From NCBI GenBank assembly GCA_007120095.1, contig SKOM01000003.1, positions 1-11,900 of the forward strand: a DNA stretch of 11,900 bases. Direction: 5' to 3'. Positions 6,055 through 11,900 of this stretch are shown piece by piece. The position numbers and the translations under genes are program-made. The stretch's first letter is position 1; every line of letters starts with the position of its first letter. Origin of the DNA: Candidatus Competibacteraceae bacterium. GTDB lineage: Bacteria > Pseudomonadota > Gammaproteobacteria > Competibacterales > Competibacteraceae. The notes under the pieces are model-generated. The model was not told where the DNA came from and made no database searches. It saw nothing but the letters and a program-made list of their open reading frames with translations.

Positions 6055-8214
6055 TTATTTCGCTGCAGTCAGCATATTGCGACCGATCAGCATTCGCTGT
6101 AACAAGAACATGGCAATACCCACAGTGATACCGATTACATCGGTAAACCATTGGCCTTCAATCATCATCAAGGCCGTTGCCAGCAGAACCACTCGCATGG
6201 CGATATGCAGCTTGCCGAAGAACCAGCCTTGTACTGCTGCGGCCAGCAGGAAGATGCCGAGGGATGCTGTGACAAACACTTGTATAATCTTGAATGTTGT
6301 GCCATCCATTAACAGCGCCGGGCTGTAGAAGAACATAAACGGCACGATAAAGGCAGCCAGCCCCAGCTTGAACGAGGTCACCGAAGTGGCCATGGGATTA
6401 GAACCGGCAATCGCTGCCCCTGCATAAGCGGCCAAAGCCACCGGGGGGGTAATCGCTGAAACCACGGCGAAATAGAAAATAAAGAAGTGAGCAATCAGGG
6501 GTTCGACGCCGAGTTGAATCAAACCCGGCGCAACCACCGCCGCCGCCACCGCATACGCTGCCGTGGTCGGCATGCCCATACCAAGAATGATCGACAAACA
6601 CATGGTAAAGAACAGCGCCAGCGGCTGACTGGTTTCGGCCACAGCCAGCAACAATGACGAGAACCGGGCACCGACACCGGTCAACGAAATCACCCCGACA
6701 ATAACCCCGGCTGCCGCACATACCGCAATGATCTGGATCGACATCTGGGCGGCACGGTTAAAAGCGCGAATAATCGACACCGGCCCCATGCGATAGGGGG
6801 TCAGCCAACTGACCACCGCTGCACTGGCCATGGCCAGCGTACCGGCGCGAATCACCGAATAGCCCATAAACAGGGCACCGATGAGCATGACAATCGGGAT
6901 AAACAAAAACGCCTGTTTCAGCATTTTCCGCAGCACCGGCAGTTCATCGGAACGCATACCGCGCATACCGGTCTTGGCCGCTTCGAAATCGACCATAAAG
7001 AACACGGCGGCAAAATACAGAATCGCTGGAATAACCGCCGCCGCCGCGATTTCCGTATAAGGAATACCCGTGACTTCAGCCATAATGAACGCGCCTGCAC
7101 CCATAATCGGCGGCATAATCTGCCCGCCGGTGGAGGCAGCGGCTTCTACCGAGGCGGCAAACTTGGGTTGATAACCGACGCGCTTCATCAGCGGAATGGT
7201 CAAGCTGCCGGTGGCCGCGACATTACCCGCCGAGGTGCCGTTAATCATGCCCATGAGGCCGGAGCCAAAAATAGCGACTTTTGCCGGCCCGCCACGGCTC
7301 CGCCCAGCGGCTGCAAAAGCGAAATTAACAAAATATTCGCCGACCCTGGACACTTGTAAAAACGCCGCGAAGACGATAAACAGGATAATATAAGTGCTCG
7401 ACACCGCTGTAGTCGGCCCGAGAATACCGCTGTCGGTATAGAGATAAGTAAAGAAACGGTCGATGGAATAGCCTTGGTGGCGGAGGAATCCCGGCAGGAA
7501 CGGTCCAATGAAGGTGTAGGTAATGAACACCCCGGCGATAACGACCAGGGCCATACTTGCGACCCGTCGGGTCAGCTCTAAAATCAATACGGTACCCACC
7601 ATAGCGACCCAGAAATTTTGCGGATCGGCAAAGCGGGTTCCGGCACGCATGCGCAGACCAAGATTATCCAGCGAGAACACCAGATAGCCGGCTACCGCAA
7701 TCGCAGCACCAATTAACGCCCAATCCCACCAGGCGATGCGTTTGGACGGGCCATTGAAAAACCAGCTAGCCAAGAGCGCCAATCCTGTAGCGACCGCCAG
7801 GGGAATGCCGTAGTAGGCAAATACCCACTCGGGCGGGCGGGTAATCCCATTAAGATGCCACTGGGCAAACGCATAAACCATGCAGAACAGTGGCCAGGCC
7901 AGTGTCCCCAGTACCACCGTGGCTAACAGGCGTTCTGGCAGATTGATATGTCGTGGTGAAGGATGGTCACTGAATGTCCACGCTGCCATCGAGGCGAAAC
8001 CCAGCACCAAGCAACCGGCAATATGTACAATCCGGTATGTCCAGGTTTCAATAGGGTAGATATTGAGGCTGATTAAATGAAACGCCACATAGGCCACGCC
8101 CAGCCAAAACAACAGCAAGCCTTGCCATCCGCTTAAATTACGCTGATTGGCGACGGTTGGTTCGTCATCGATGCCTTGGGCGATGACGCGTTGTTCCTCC
8201 GATTCCCCGGCCAT
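6055..8214 (-). CDS. TRAP transporter fused permease subunit, TAXI class (DctQ-DctM fusion)
   Basis: Inner-membrane part of a tripartite ATP-independent periplasmic transporter, which uses an ion gradient to take up a substrate, usually an organic acid, delivered by a binding protein. The 719 residues fuse the small 4-helix subunit (roughly residues 30-185) to the large multi-helix subunit (roughly 200-700). Diagnostic motifs are NGTSAGNVAATG (325-336), STGGQIMPPIMGAGAF (361-376), GMGMPTTAAY (545-554) and SAITPPVALAAY (586-597), as in fused TAXI permeases. Several hydrophobic segments are visible in each half. GGAGGAGG lies about 10 nt before the ATG. It is 77 nt downstream of its binding-protein gene and ends at the hairpin 5996-6025. 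The substrate is unknown. Confidence 0.95.
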   Translation of the reverse strand: MAGESEEQRVIAQGIDDEPTVANQRNLSGWQGLLLFWLGVAYVAFHLISLNIYPIETWTYRIVHIAGCLVLGFASMAAWTFSDHPSPRHINLPERLLATVVLGTLAWPLFCMVYAFAQWHLNGITRPPEWVFAYYGIPLAVATGLALLASWFFNGPSKRIAWWDWALIGAAIAVAGYLVFSLDNLGLRMRAGTRFADPQNFWVAMVGTVLILELTRRVASMALVVIAGVFITYTFIGPFLPGFLRHQGYSIDRFFTYLYTDSGILGPTTAVSSTYIILFIVFAAFLQVSRVGEYFVNFAFAAAGRSRGGPAKVAIFGSGLMGMINGTSAGNVAATGSLTIPLMKRVGYQPKFAASVEAAASTGGQIMPPIMGAGAFIMAEVTGIPYTEIAAAAVIPAILYFAAVFFMVDFEAAKTGMRGMRSDELPVLRKMLKQAFLFIPIVMLIGALFMGYSVIRAGTLAMASAAVVSWLTPYRMGPVSIIRAFNRAAQMSIQIIAVCAAAGVIVGVISLTGVGARFSSLLLAVAETSQPLALFFTMCLSIILGMGMPTTAAYAVAAAVVAPGLIQLGVEPLIAHFFIFYFAVVSAITPPVALAAYAGAAIAGSNPMATSVTSFKLGLAAFIVPFMFFYSPALLMDGTTFKIIQVFVTASLGIFLLAAAVQGWFFGKLHIAMRVVLLATALMMIEGQWFTDVIGITVGIAMFLLQRMLIGRNMLTAAK

Positions 8215-8237
8215 GAGATCGGTCCTCCTCCGTAGTT

Positions 8238-8277
8238 GTTTGCGAACAAACGGGCCGGTGCCGTACTGACCGCACCG
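8238..8277 (-). other. Paired hairpins between binding-protein and permease genes
   Basis: Two stems lie in the 77-nt gap: GTTTG/CAAAC with a CGAA loop (8238-8251) and CGGTGC/GCACCG with a 10-nt loop (8256-8277). No T run follows on the minus strand. In operons that make more binding protein than permease, structures at this position often stabilise the upstream mRNA or cause partial termination. That role here is inference. Confidence 0.4.
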
Positions 8278-8291
8278 ACCCTTAGCACCCG

Positions 8292-9278
8292 TTAACCTCT
8301 CAGGTTATCCGGGATCTCATAGCCATTTTCCTCGAACCAGCGGACAGCGCCAGGGTGAAACGGCAGGAAATTATTGTGAATGTAATTTTCCGGCAAAGTT
8401 TCTTCGGCGGAACGGTGGATACCCATCATGCGGTCGTTATTCTCCATGACGGTTTTAACGATGCCATATACGAGGCTCTCGGGCATATCGGCGTTAGCCA
8501 CGGCGAAGTTCCACATCGACACCGTTTCGATGTCCTCAGCAGGGGTGCGATAGGTTCCTGCCGGAATGGTAAAGGGTGATACTGGGTGATTCTCCGTCAA
8601 TACGGCAATTTGCTCTGCAGTGAAACCAAAAATATTCACATTGGCTTGGGCTTCTAATTCACTGAAAGCCGCGATGGGAATACCCGCTGCAAAGGCGAAT
8701 ACATCAAGCAGGCCATCCTGCATCTGGCTGGCCTGGTCACCGGCACCGCCATAGCGAACTTCGACATTGGCCCCGAGATCATTTAAAAACCGTGGAAAAT
8801 ATGTACCAGGGGTACCACCACGCGGCCCCACACCGACGCGCAAACCGGGATTGTCAATGATGTCCTGTACAGAGCTGATGCCGGAGCGTTGTAAGGCAAC
8901 AAATGAAAACGGGGTTTCATACATCGGGAACATGGCGCGCAATTGATCATGCGGCAAACCCGGTGCAAGCTCGCTGTCACCATTCCAAGCGTCGAAAGCC
9001 GGCCCCATGGTGACCATACCAAAATCCAAATCACCGGTATGCACCAAGGCCGCATTCTGCACCGGCCCCTGGGTCACCTCGGAACTGGTGTTGATGCCGA
9101 GCATCTCGCCAACCAGATTGGCCCAGCCGGAACCGTAGATGTAATACGTGCCCCCCTGGCTGGCGGTACCCACCGAGATATTACTCGGCCAGTCGCCGTG
9201 TTCGTGAGCCAATGCGGTGCCACTGATTAAAGCCGCACCCGCCACGAGGGTGGTTAGTGTACGCAGAGAAAACCTCAT
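8292..9278 (-). CDS. TAXI family TRAP transporter periplasmic solute-binding protein
   Basis: Periplasmic receptor that captures the substrate and presents it to the fused permease encoded just downstream. Residues 1-24 form a classical signal peptide (Arg at 2 and 6, a hydrophobic core, ATALA-like end TALA) with probable cleavage before HEHGDW. The mature protein opens with ISVGTASQGGTYYIYGSGWA (34-53), the hallmark of TAXI receptors. LDFGMVTMGPAF (84-95), VGVGPRGGTPGTY (148-160) and DVFAFAAGIPIAAFSEL (192-208) fit the same fold. The 328-residue length is normal. The Shine-Dalgarno AAGGAGG is very strong, as expected for an abundant receptor. TAXI receptors often bind glutamate or other carboxylates, but the ligand here cannot be read from sequence. 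Confidence 0.95.
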   Translation of the reverse strand: MRFSLRTLTTLVAGAALISGTALAHEHGDWPSNISVGTASQGGTYYIYGSGWANLVGEMLGINTSSEVTQGPVQNAALVHTGDLDFGMVTMGPAFDAWNGDSELAPGLPHDQLRAMFPMYETPFSFVALQRSGISSVQDIIDNPGLRVGVGPRGGTPGTYFPRFLNDLGANVEVRYGGAGDQASQMQDGLLDVFAFAAGIPIAAFSELEAQANVNIFGFTAEQIAVLTENHPVSPFTIPAGTYRTPAEDIETVSMWNFAVANADMPESLVYGIVKTVMENNDRMMGIHRSAEETLPENYIHNNFLPFHPGAVRWFEENGYEIPDNLRG

Positions 9279-9316
9279 GGAATAACCTCCTTCAGCTATT
9301 GATTTTTGAATGACCC

Positions 9317-9347
9317 GGTCGGCTATGAATCATAAATTACACCGACC
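9317..9347. repeat. Inverted repeat around the TRAP operon -10 (candidate operator)
   Basis: GGTCGG (9317-9322) and CCGACC (9342-9347) are perfect inverted 6-mers, 19 nt apart. Between them lies ATGAATCAT (9325-9333), a 4+4 inverted repeat around one base. The minus-strand -10 (TATGAT, 9329-9334) sits inside, with one arm in the -35/-10 spacer and the other near the expected start of transcription. This geometry would let a bound dimer block polymerase. The regulator is unknown. Confidence 0.4.
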
Positions 9348-9357
9348 TTAATGCGAA
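9329..9357 (-). promoter_or_regulatory. Sigma70-like promoter of the TRAP operon
   Basis: On the minus strand TTCGCA (9352-9357, 4 of 6 to the -35 consensus) is followed after exactly 17 nt by TATGAT (9329-9334, 5 of 6 to the -10). Transcription would start near 9322, giving the binding-protein mRNA a leader of about 44 nt that includes its strong Shine-Dalgarno. Confidence 0.55.
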
Positions 9358-9367
9358 AAATAACATA

Positions 9368-9380
9368 ATTTGCAGCAAAT
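9368..9380. repeat. 13-nt palindrome upstream of the TRAP promoter
   Basis: ATTTGC-A-GCAAAT is a perfect 6+6 inverted repeat with one central base, placed 10 nt upstream of the -35 of the TRAP operon. That is a usual place for an activator site or an upstream operator. It also lies in the leader region of the divergent KfrA-like gene, about 140 nt before its start. Confidence 0.4.
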
Positions 9381-9451
9381 ATCGCCATACTTTCACACCC
9401 ATTAAGTAATCGAACCGCTTGCAGTCCTTCCCGATCACCAGTCCGGTCCAC

Positions 9452-9481
9452 TTGGCAAACCGTCTCCTTTCGGTGCATGAT
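9452..9481 (+). promoter_or_regulatory. Weak candidate promoter of the KfrA-like gene
   Basis: TTGGCA (9452-9457, 5 of 6) and CATGAT (9476-9481, 4 of 6) are 18 nt apart, giving a start near 9488 and a leader of about 35 nt. The rest of 9381-9522 shows nothing clearer. Confidence 0.3.
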
Positions 9482-9522
9482 CTCTAGATTATTGACATTT
9501 TAATGACGATTACCCAAAACCC

Positions 9523-10560
9523 ATGGCTCGTACCGGTATTACGTTTGACGATGTGGCGCGCAGCGCGAACGAATTATTATCCCGCGGGGAAAATCCCACC
9601 ATTCAGCGGATTCGTGAACAACTGGGCAGTGGTTCCAATACCACGATTGCCAATCATTTACGCCGCTGGCAGCAGGCGCGACGCGAGGCCAGTGTGCCCG
9701 CCTTACCACCCACCGTACCTGAAGGTCTGATGCCGGCCCTGGAGACGTTCTGGCAGGCAGCCACCCGCGAGGCCCATGCCCTGTTTGAGTGGGAGCGTGA
9801 GGCATTTCGCAGCGAATTGGAAACAGCGCGTTTAGCGCAAGAAGACGCGCAGTACAGTTTGCAGCGACTGGAGCAAGCTCACAGCGAGCTCACCCAGCAA
9901 TTAGCTGAAATCACTGACAAGCTGGCAGAGCAAATCCATGCTGTAGAACAAGAGCGCAGTACGCGGCAAACGCTGGAAACCGAACTGCATACTGCCGCCG
10001 AACGCCACAATGGTTTGGAATCATTGCTGAGCGAGGCGCGTGCGGCGGCTGAAGCACTGGAAATCCGGCACCGCGACGAACTGGCGACTTGGCAAAGCCA
10101 GCAAGAGCAACGCATGCTGGACGAACGCCAGCATCATGCCGCTGAGATCAAGCGTTTGCTGGAACTGGTGGAATACACCCGCGACCAGGCCCAGCAGGCG
10201 CAACAACAGGCTCATGCAGAACTGGATCAAACCCGGCAGCGCTGGACGCAAGTGGCGCAGGAGCGCGAACAACGGGTCACGGAGCAACTTCAGGCCTTAG
10301 AAGCGATTTGTCAGCAAGAACGCGACGCCCGCCACAGCAGTGAACAGCGCTATGCCGAGTTGCGCGGACGGGTGGCTCAGCAGGCCGAATTGTTACAGCG
10401 CTTAGAGCAATCCGCCGCTGAGTCACACCAACGCGAGCTGGAACTGAGCCGGGAAAACGAGCGATTGCATCAGCAATTGACTCAGAGCGACGAGACTGTC
10501 CAACAACTGCGCGAGTTGCTGGACGGCCACACGGAGTCAGAACCGCGCCGCGATAATTAA
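9523..10560 (+). CDS. KfrA-like DNA-binding protein with long coiled coil
   Basis: Residues 5-50 match the KfrA N-terminal DNA-binding domain (the plasmid replication-region DNA-binding domain): V-A-ANELL-RGENPT-I-REQLGSGS-TTI-HLRRW is its conserved pattern. Residues about 92-340 are dominated by Glu, Gln, Ala, Arg and Leu in heptad-like runs (for example LQRLEQAHSELTQQLAEI), indicating one very long coiled coil. In plasmid RK2 and relatives KfrA is an autorepressor that polymerises and helps plasmid segregation. This copy is surrounded by chromosomal metabolic genes, with no rep or par genes in view, so its role is open: nucleoid or segregation factor, local repressor, or relic of an integrated plasmid. 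The ATG has no strong Shine-Dalgarno. It is divergent from the TRAP operon and convergent with arsS. Confidence 0.85.
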   Translation: MARTGITFDDVARSANELLSRGENPTIQRIREQLGSGSNTTIANHLRRWQQARREASVPALPPTVPEGLMPALETFWQAATREAHALFEWEREAFRSELETARLAQEDAQYSLQRLEQAHSELTQQLAEITDKLAEQIHAVEQERSTRQTLETELHTAAERHNGLESLLSEARAAAEALEIRHRDELATWQSQQEQRMLDERQHHAAEIKRLLELVEYTRDQAQQAQQQAHAELDQTRQRWTQVAQEREQRVTEQLQALEAICQQERDARHSSEQRYAELRGRVAQQAELLQRLEQSAAESHQRELELSRENERLHQQLTQSDETVQQLRELLDGHTESEPRRDN

Positions 10561-10567
10561 CGCGGTT
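10541..10567. terminator. Hairpin at the KfrA-like / arsS convergent junction
   Basis: AACCGCG (10541-10547) and CGCGGTT (10561-10567) form a 7-bp GC-rich stem whose 13-nt loop contains the stop codon of the KfrA-like gene. A competing 5-bp stem pairs 10548-10552 with 10561-10565. The two genes end only 11 nt apart, so this may be a shared terminator, but no T run follows on either strand. Confidence 0.3.
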
Positions 10568-10571
10568 GGCA

Positions 10572-11543
10572 TTACGATACGGCCTTCAATGCACCACCGC
10601 AGCTTGATCCCTGACCGGCGGTGCAACCAAAACAATGATCCGCCACAGCGATCTCGGCATTGTCCAGGGCTTGAGGATCGAAGTCGCGGATATGGGTTTT
10701 GGGTCGTCCACTGGCCGCCAGGGGGATATGCAGCATCTGGTTAAAATCACAATCATAAAGATAACCTTGCCAATCGACCGAAACCAGCGAGCGGCACATC
10801 ACCCCATCCAGATTGGCGTCCTGGTGAGCCGCCCTGAGGGTGCGCATATAACTTTGATACTGTCCCTTGCGAGCCAGCGTTTTGGCGAAGCGGTTGATCG
10901 GCATATTAGTGATCGTGAACAACTGATTGAAACGTACCCCATAGGTGTGTTCCAAATGCTGATGGTAGGCGGCTTCCAGCTCCTCCTGCGGCGGCGGTAA
11001 TTCAGGGCCTAGCGGGTTGTACACCAGATTTAACACCAGATTGGAACCCGGTTGACCATAGCCCAGGGCATTCAACTGCCGCAACCCGTCTAAGCTGGCC
11101 TGAAACACCCCGTCCCCACGCTGAGCATCGACGTTGTCTTCCAGATAACACGGCAGGGAAGCCACCACCTCTACGTGATGTTCGGCTAAAAACTCCGCCA
11201 GCGTCTCATAACCCGGCTGAGAGAGAATGGTCAGGTTACAGCGATCCATTACCTTGATCCCCAGCGCCCGTGCGGCTACCACCAGCTCACGAAAATGTGG
11301 ATTCATCTCCGGAGCACCGCCCGTGAGATCCAGGGTCGCGATATCGGAGCGTTCGATGAAGGCTAAGACTTCTGCGACGGTTTCACCGGTCATGATTTCT
11401 TTGCGATTGGGACCAGCGTTCACATGACAGTGAAAACAGGTCTGATTACACATATAGCCGAGGTTGACCTGCAAGGTCGTTAACTGCTTGCGGGTGATCG
11501 CAGGGAAATCATTAAAACGGGGCATAAGTTCGATTTGCGCCAT
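10572..11543 (-). CDS. arsS: ArsS-type radical SAM protein (arsenosugar biosynthesis)
   Basis: Resembles ArsS, a radical S-adenosylmethionine enzyme that joins a 5'-deoxyadenosyl group to dimethylated arsenic on the way to arsenosugars. CNQTCFHCH supplies the CxxxCxxC iron-sulfur motif (Cys32, 36, 39). LDLTGGAPEMNPHF (71-84) is the GGxPE SAM-binding region, followed by the MDRCNLTIL segment typical of the family. The C-terminal domain carries further cysteines (Cys250, Cys265, and CFGCTAGQGSSCGG with Cys304, 307, 315), probably for a second cluster. Some family members are selenoproteins; here no in-frame TGA interrupts the gene and these positions read Cys. At 323 residues it seems complete. 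The ATG has a modest AAGGTAAGG upstream. No arsM, arsR or arsenic pump gene lies in the window, so the exact substrate is inferred from the family. Confidence 0.87.
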   Translation of the reverse strand: MAQIELMPRFNDFPAITRKQLTTLQVNLGYMCNQTCFHCHVNAGPNRKEIMTGETVAEVLAFIERSDIATLDLTGGAPEMNPHFRELVVAARALGIKVMDRCNLTILSQPGYETLAEFLAEHHVEVVASLPCYLEDNVDAQRGDGVFQASLDGLRQLNALGYGQPGSNLVLNLVYNPLGPELPPPQEELEAAYHQHLEHTYGVRFNQLFTITNMPINRFAKTLARKGQYQSYMRTLRAAHQDANLDGVMCRSLVSVDWQGYLYDCDFNQMLHIPLAASGRPKTHIRDFDPQALDNAEIAVADHCFGCTAGQGSSCGGALKAVS

Positions 11544-11607
11544 GGAGCCTTACCTTTACTTTAGTTTTGAGATAAATGATTGCGTCAATCCAGATACGCA
11601 TACCCCC

Positions 11608-11626
11608 TGCAGACGGATGCAGACGG
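11608..11626. repeat. Short tandem repeat upstream of arsS and usp
   Basis: TGCAGACGG occurs twice (11608-11616 and 11618-11626), one turn of helix apart, in the 243-nt divergent gap between arsS and the stress-protein gene. A 7-bp inverted repeat (CTGCTGT 11636-11642, ACAGCAG 11656-11662, 13-nt loop) follows. Helically phased repeats can be regulator sites, but the motif is short and could be chance. Confidence 0.3.
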
Positions 11627-11786
11627 GCTATTGGCCTGCTGTTGTGAGACTGCTGACAGCAGATATGTTCCCAGTATCCTAGCTATTGCGAATTCAGGTG
11701 CTACTATTACTACCGTTTTAGTCAGTATTTCATGGTTATGTTGATGTTTTCGAAAATTTCCATCTATTTAATTAGGAGCTTATTCA

Positions 11787-11900
11787 ATGTCTGCTTACAT
11801 TCTGGTCGGCTACGACGGCAGTGAAGCCAGCCGTCGAGCCGTTGATTTCGCGGCTGCCCGTGCTAAAGGCACGGGTAATCATCTGCTGATTGCGCATATC
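11787..11900 (+). CDS. Universal stress protein (UspA family), N-terminal part, cut by window end
   Basis: The visible 38 residues begin MSAYILVGYDGSEASRRAVD, the first beta strand and helix of the Usp fold: a hydrophobic strand ending in G-Y-D-GS, with the Asp that contacts the nucleotide or lines its site, then S-A---A-DFAA. The second strand (LLIAHI) has just begun. AGGAG ends 8 nt before the ATG, a good ribosome-binding site. The product is a small cytoplasmic protein that often binds ATP and is induced by stress. The C-terminal G-2x-G-9x-G motif that would settle ATP binding lies outside the window. It is divergent from arsS. Usp genes sometimes accompany TRAP transporters, but here two unrelated genes lie between. 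Confidence 0.88.
   Translation, partial: MSAYILVGYDGSEASRRAVDFAAARAKGTGNHLLIAHI

Noticed and set aside
6398..6721. Second leftward frame within the TRAP permease
   Set aside because: It is a Gly/Cys-rich shadow of a gene whose own frame carries all the permease motifs.
9492..9497. Perfect TTGACA before the KfrA-like gene as its -35
   Set aside because: Correct spacing puts the -10 at CAAAAC, with the transcription start after the ATG, so it cannot serve this start.
1..11900. CRISPR arrays, tRNA or rRNA genes, intact insertion sequences, riboswitches
   Set aside because: I saw no regularly spaced repeats, cloverleaf with CCA end, transposase motifs with terminal repeats, or recognisable riboswitch core.

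Overview
The window looks like ordinary chromosome from a gammaproteobacterium, moderately GC-rich by eye. The divergent yicC / rph pair, RNase PH translationally coupled to an RdgB-type pyrophosphatase, and a birA-coaX pair are all arrangements I know from that class. I cannot name the genus. The TAXI-type TRAP transporter would suit an aquatic or marine bacterium, but that is weak inference.

Left edge (1-325): a short broken reading frame with a recognisable scrap of a type I restriction methyltransferase (HsdM), then hairpins that could end the yicC transcript. Block 1 (326-5719): yicC runs leftwards. Divergent from it is a tight rightward five-gene operon: rph, rdgB, a D-lactate dehydrogenase / GlcD-type FAD oxidase, a biotin ligase without the repressor domain, and a type III pantothenate kinase. 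Two junctions are ATGA overlaps and the other two gaps are under 20 nt. The operon combines tRNA 3' maturation, nucleotide-pool cleaning, 2-hydroxyacid oxidation, biotin attachment and the first step of CoA synthesis. The yicC/rph gap holds overlapping, oppositely oriented -10 elements that resemble a bidirectional promoter.

Block 2 (5720-9357): a 335-nt convergent gap with two good hairpins, then a leftward two-gene TRAP operon of the TAXI class. The transcript starts with the periplasmic binding protein, preceded by a strong Shine-Dalgarno, and continues to a 719-residue permease that fuses the small and large membrane subunits. Its promoter has an inverted repeat around the -10 and a second palindrome just upstream of the -35, so regulation by a DNA-binding protein is plausible.

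Block 3 (9360-11900): a rightward gene for a KfrA-like protein, with an N-terminal DNA-binding domain and a very long coiled coil, a type best known from plasmids. Convergent with it, 11 nt away, is an ArsS-type radical SAM gene for arsenosugar synthesis with no other arsenic gene in view. A universal stress protein gene runs off the right end. No tRNA, rRNA, CRISPR array or intact insertion sequence was seen. I found no clearly new multi-gene system. The points most worth a second look are the chromosomal KfrA-like gene, the operator-like repeats at the TRAP promoter, the orphan ArsS and the possible bidirectional promoter.
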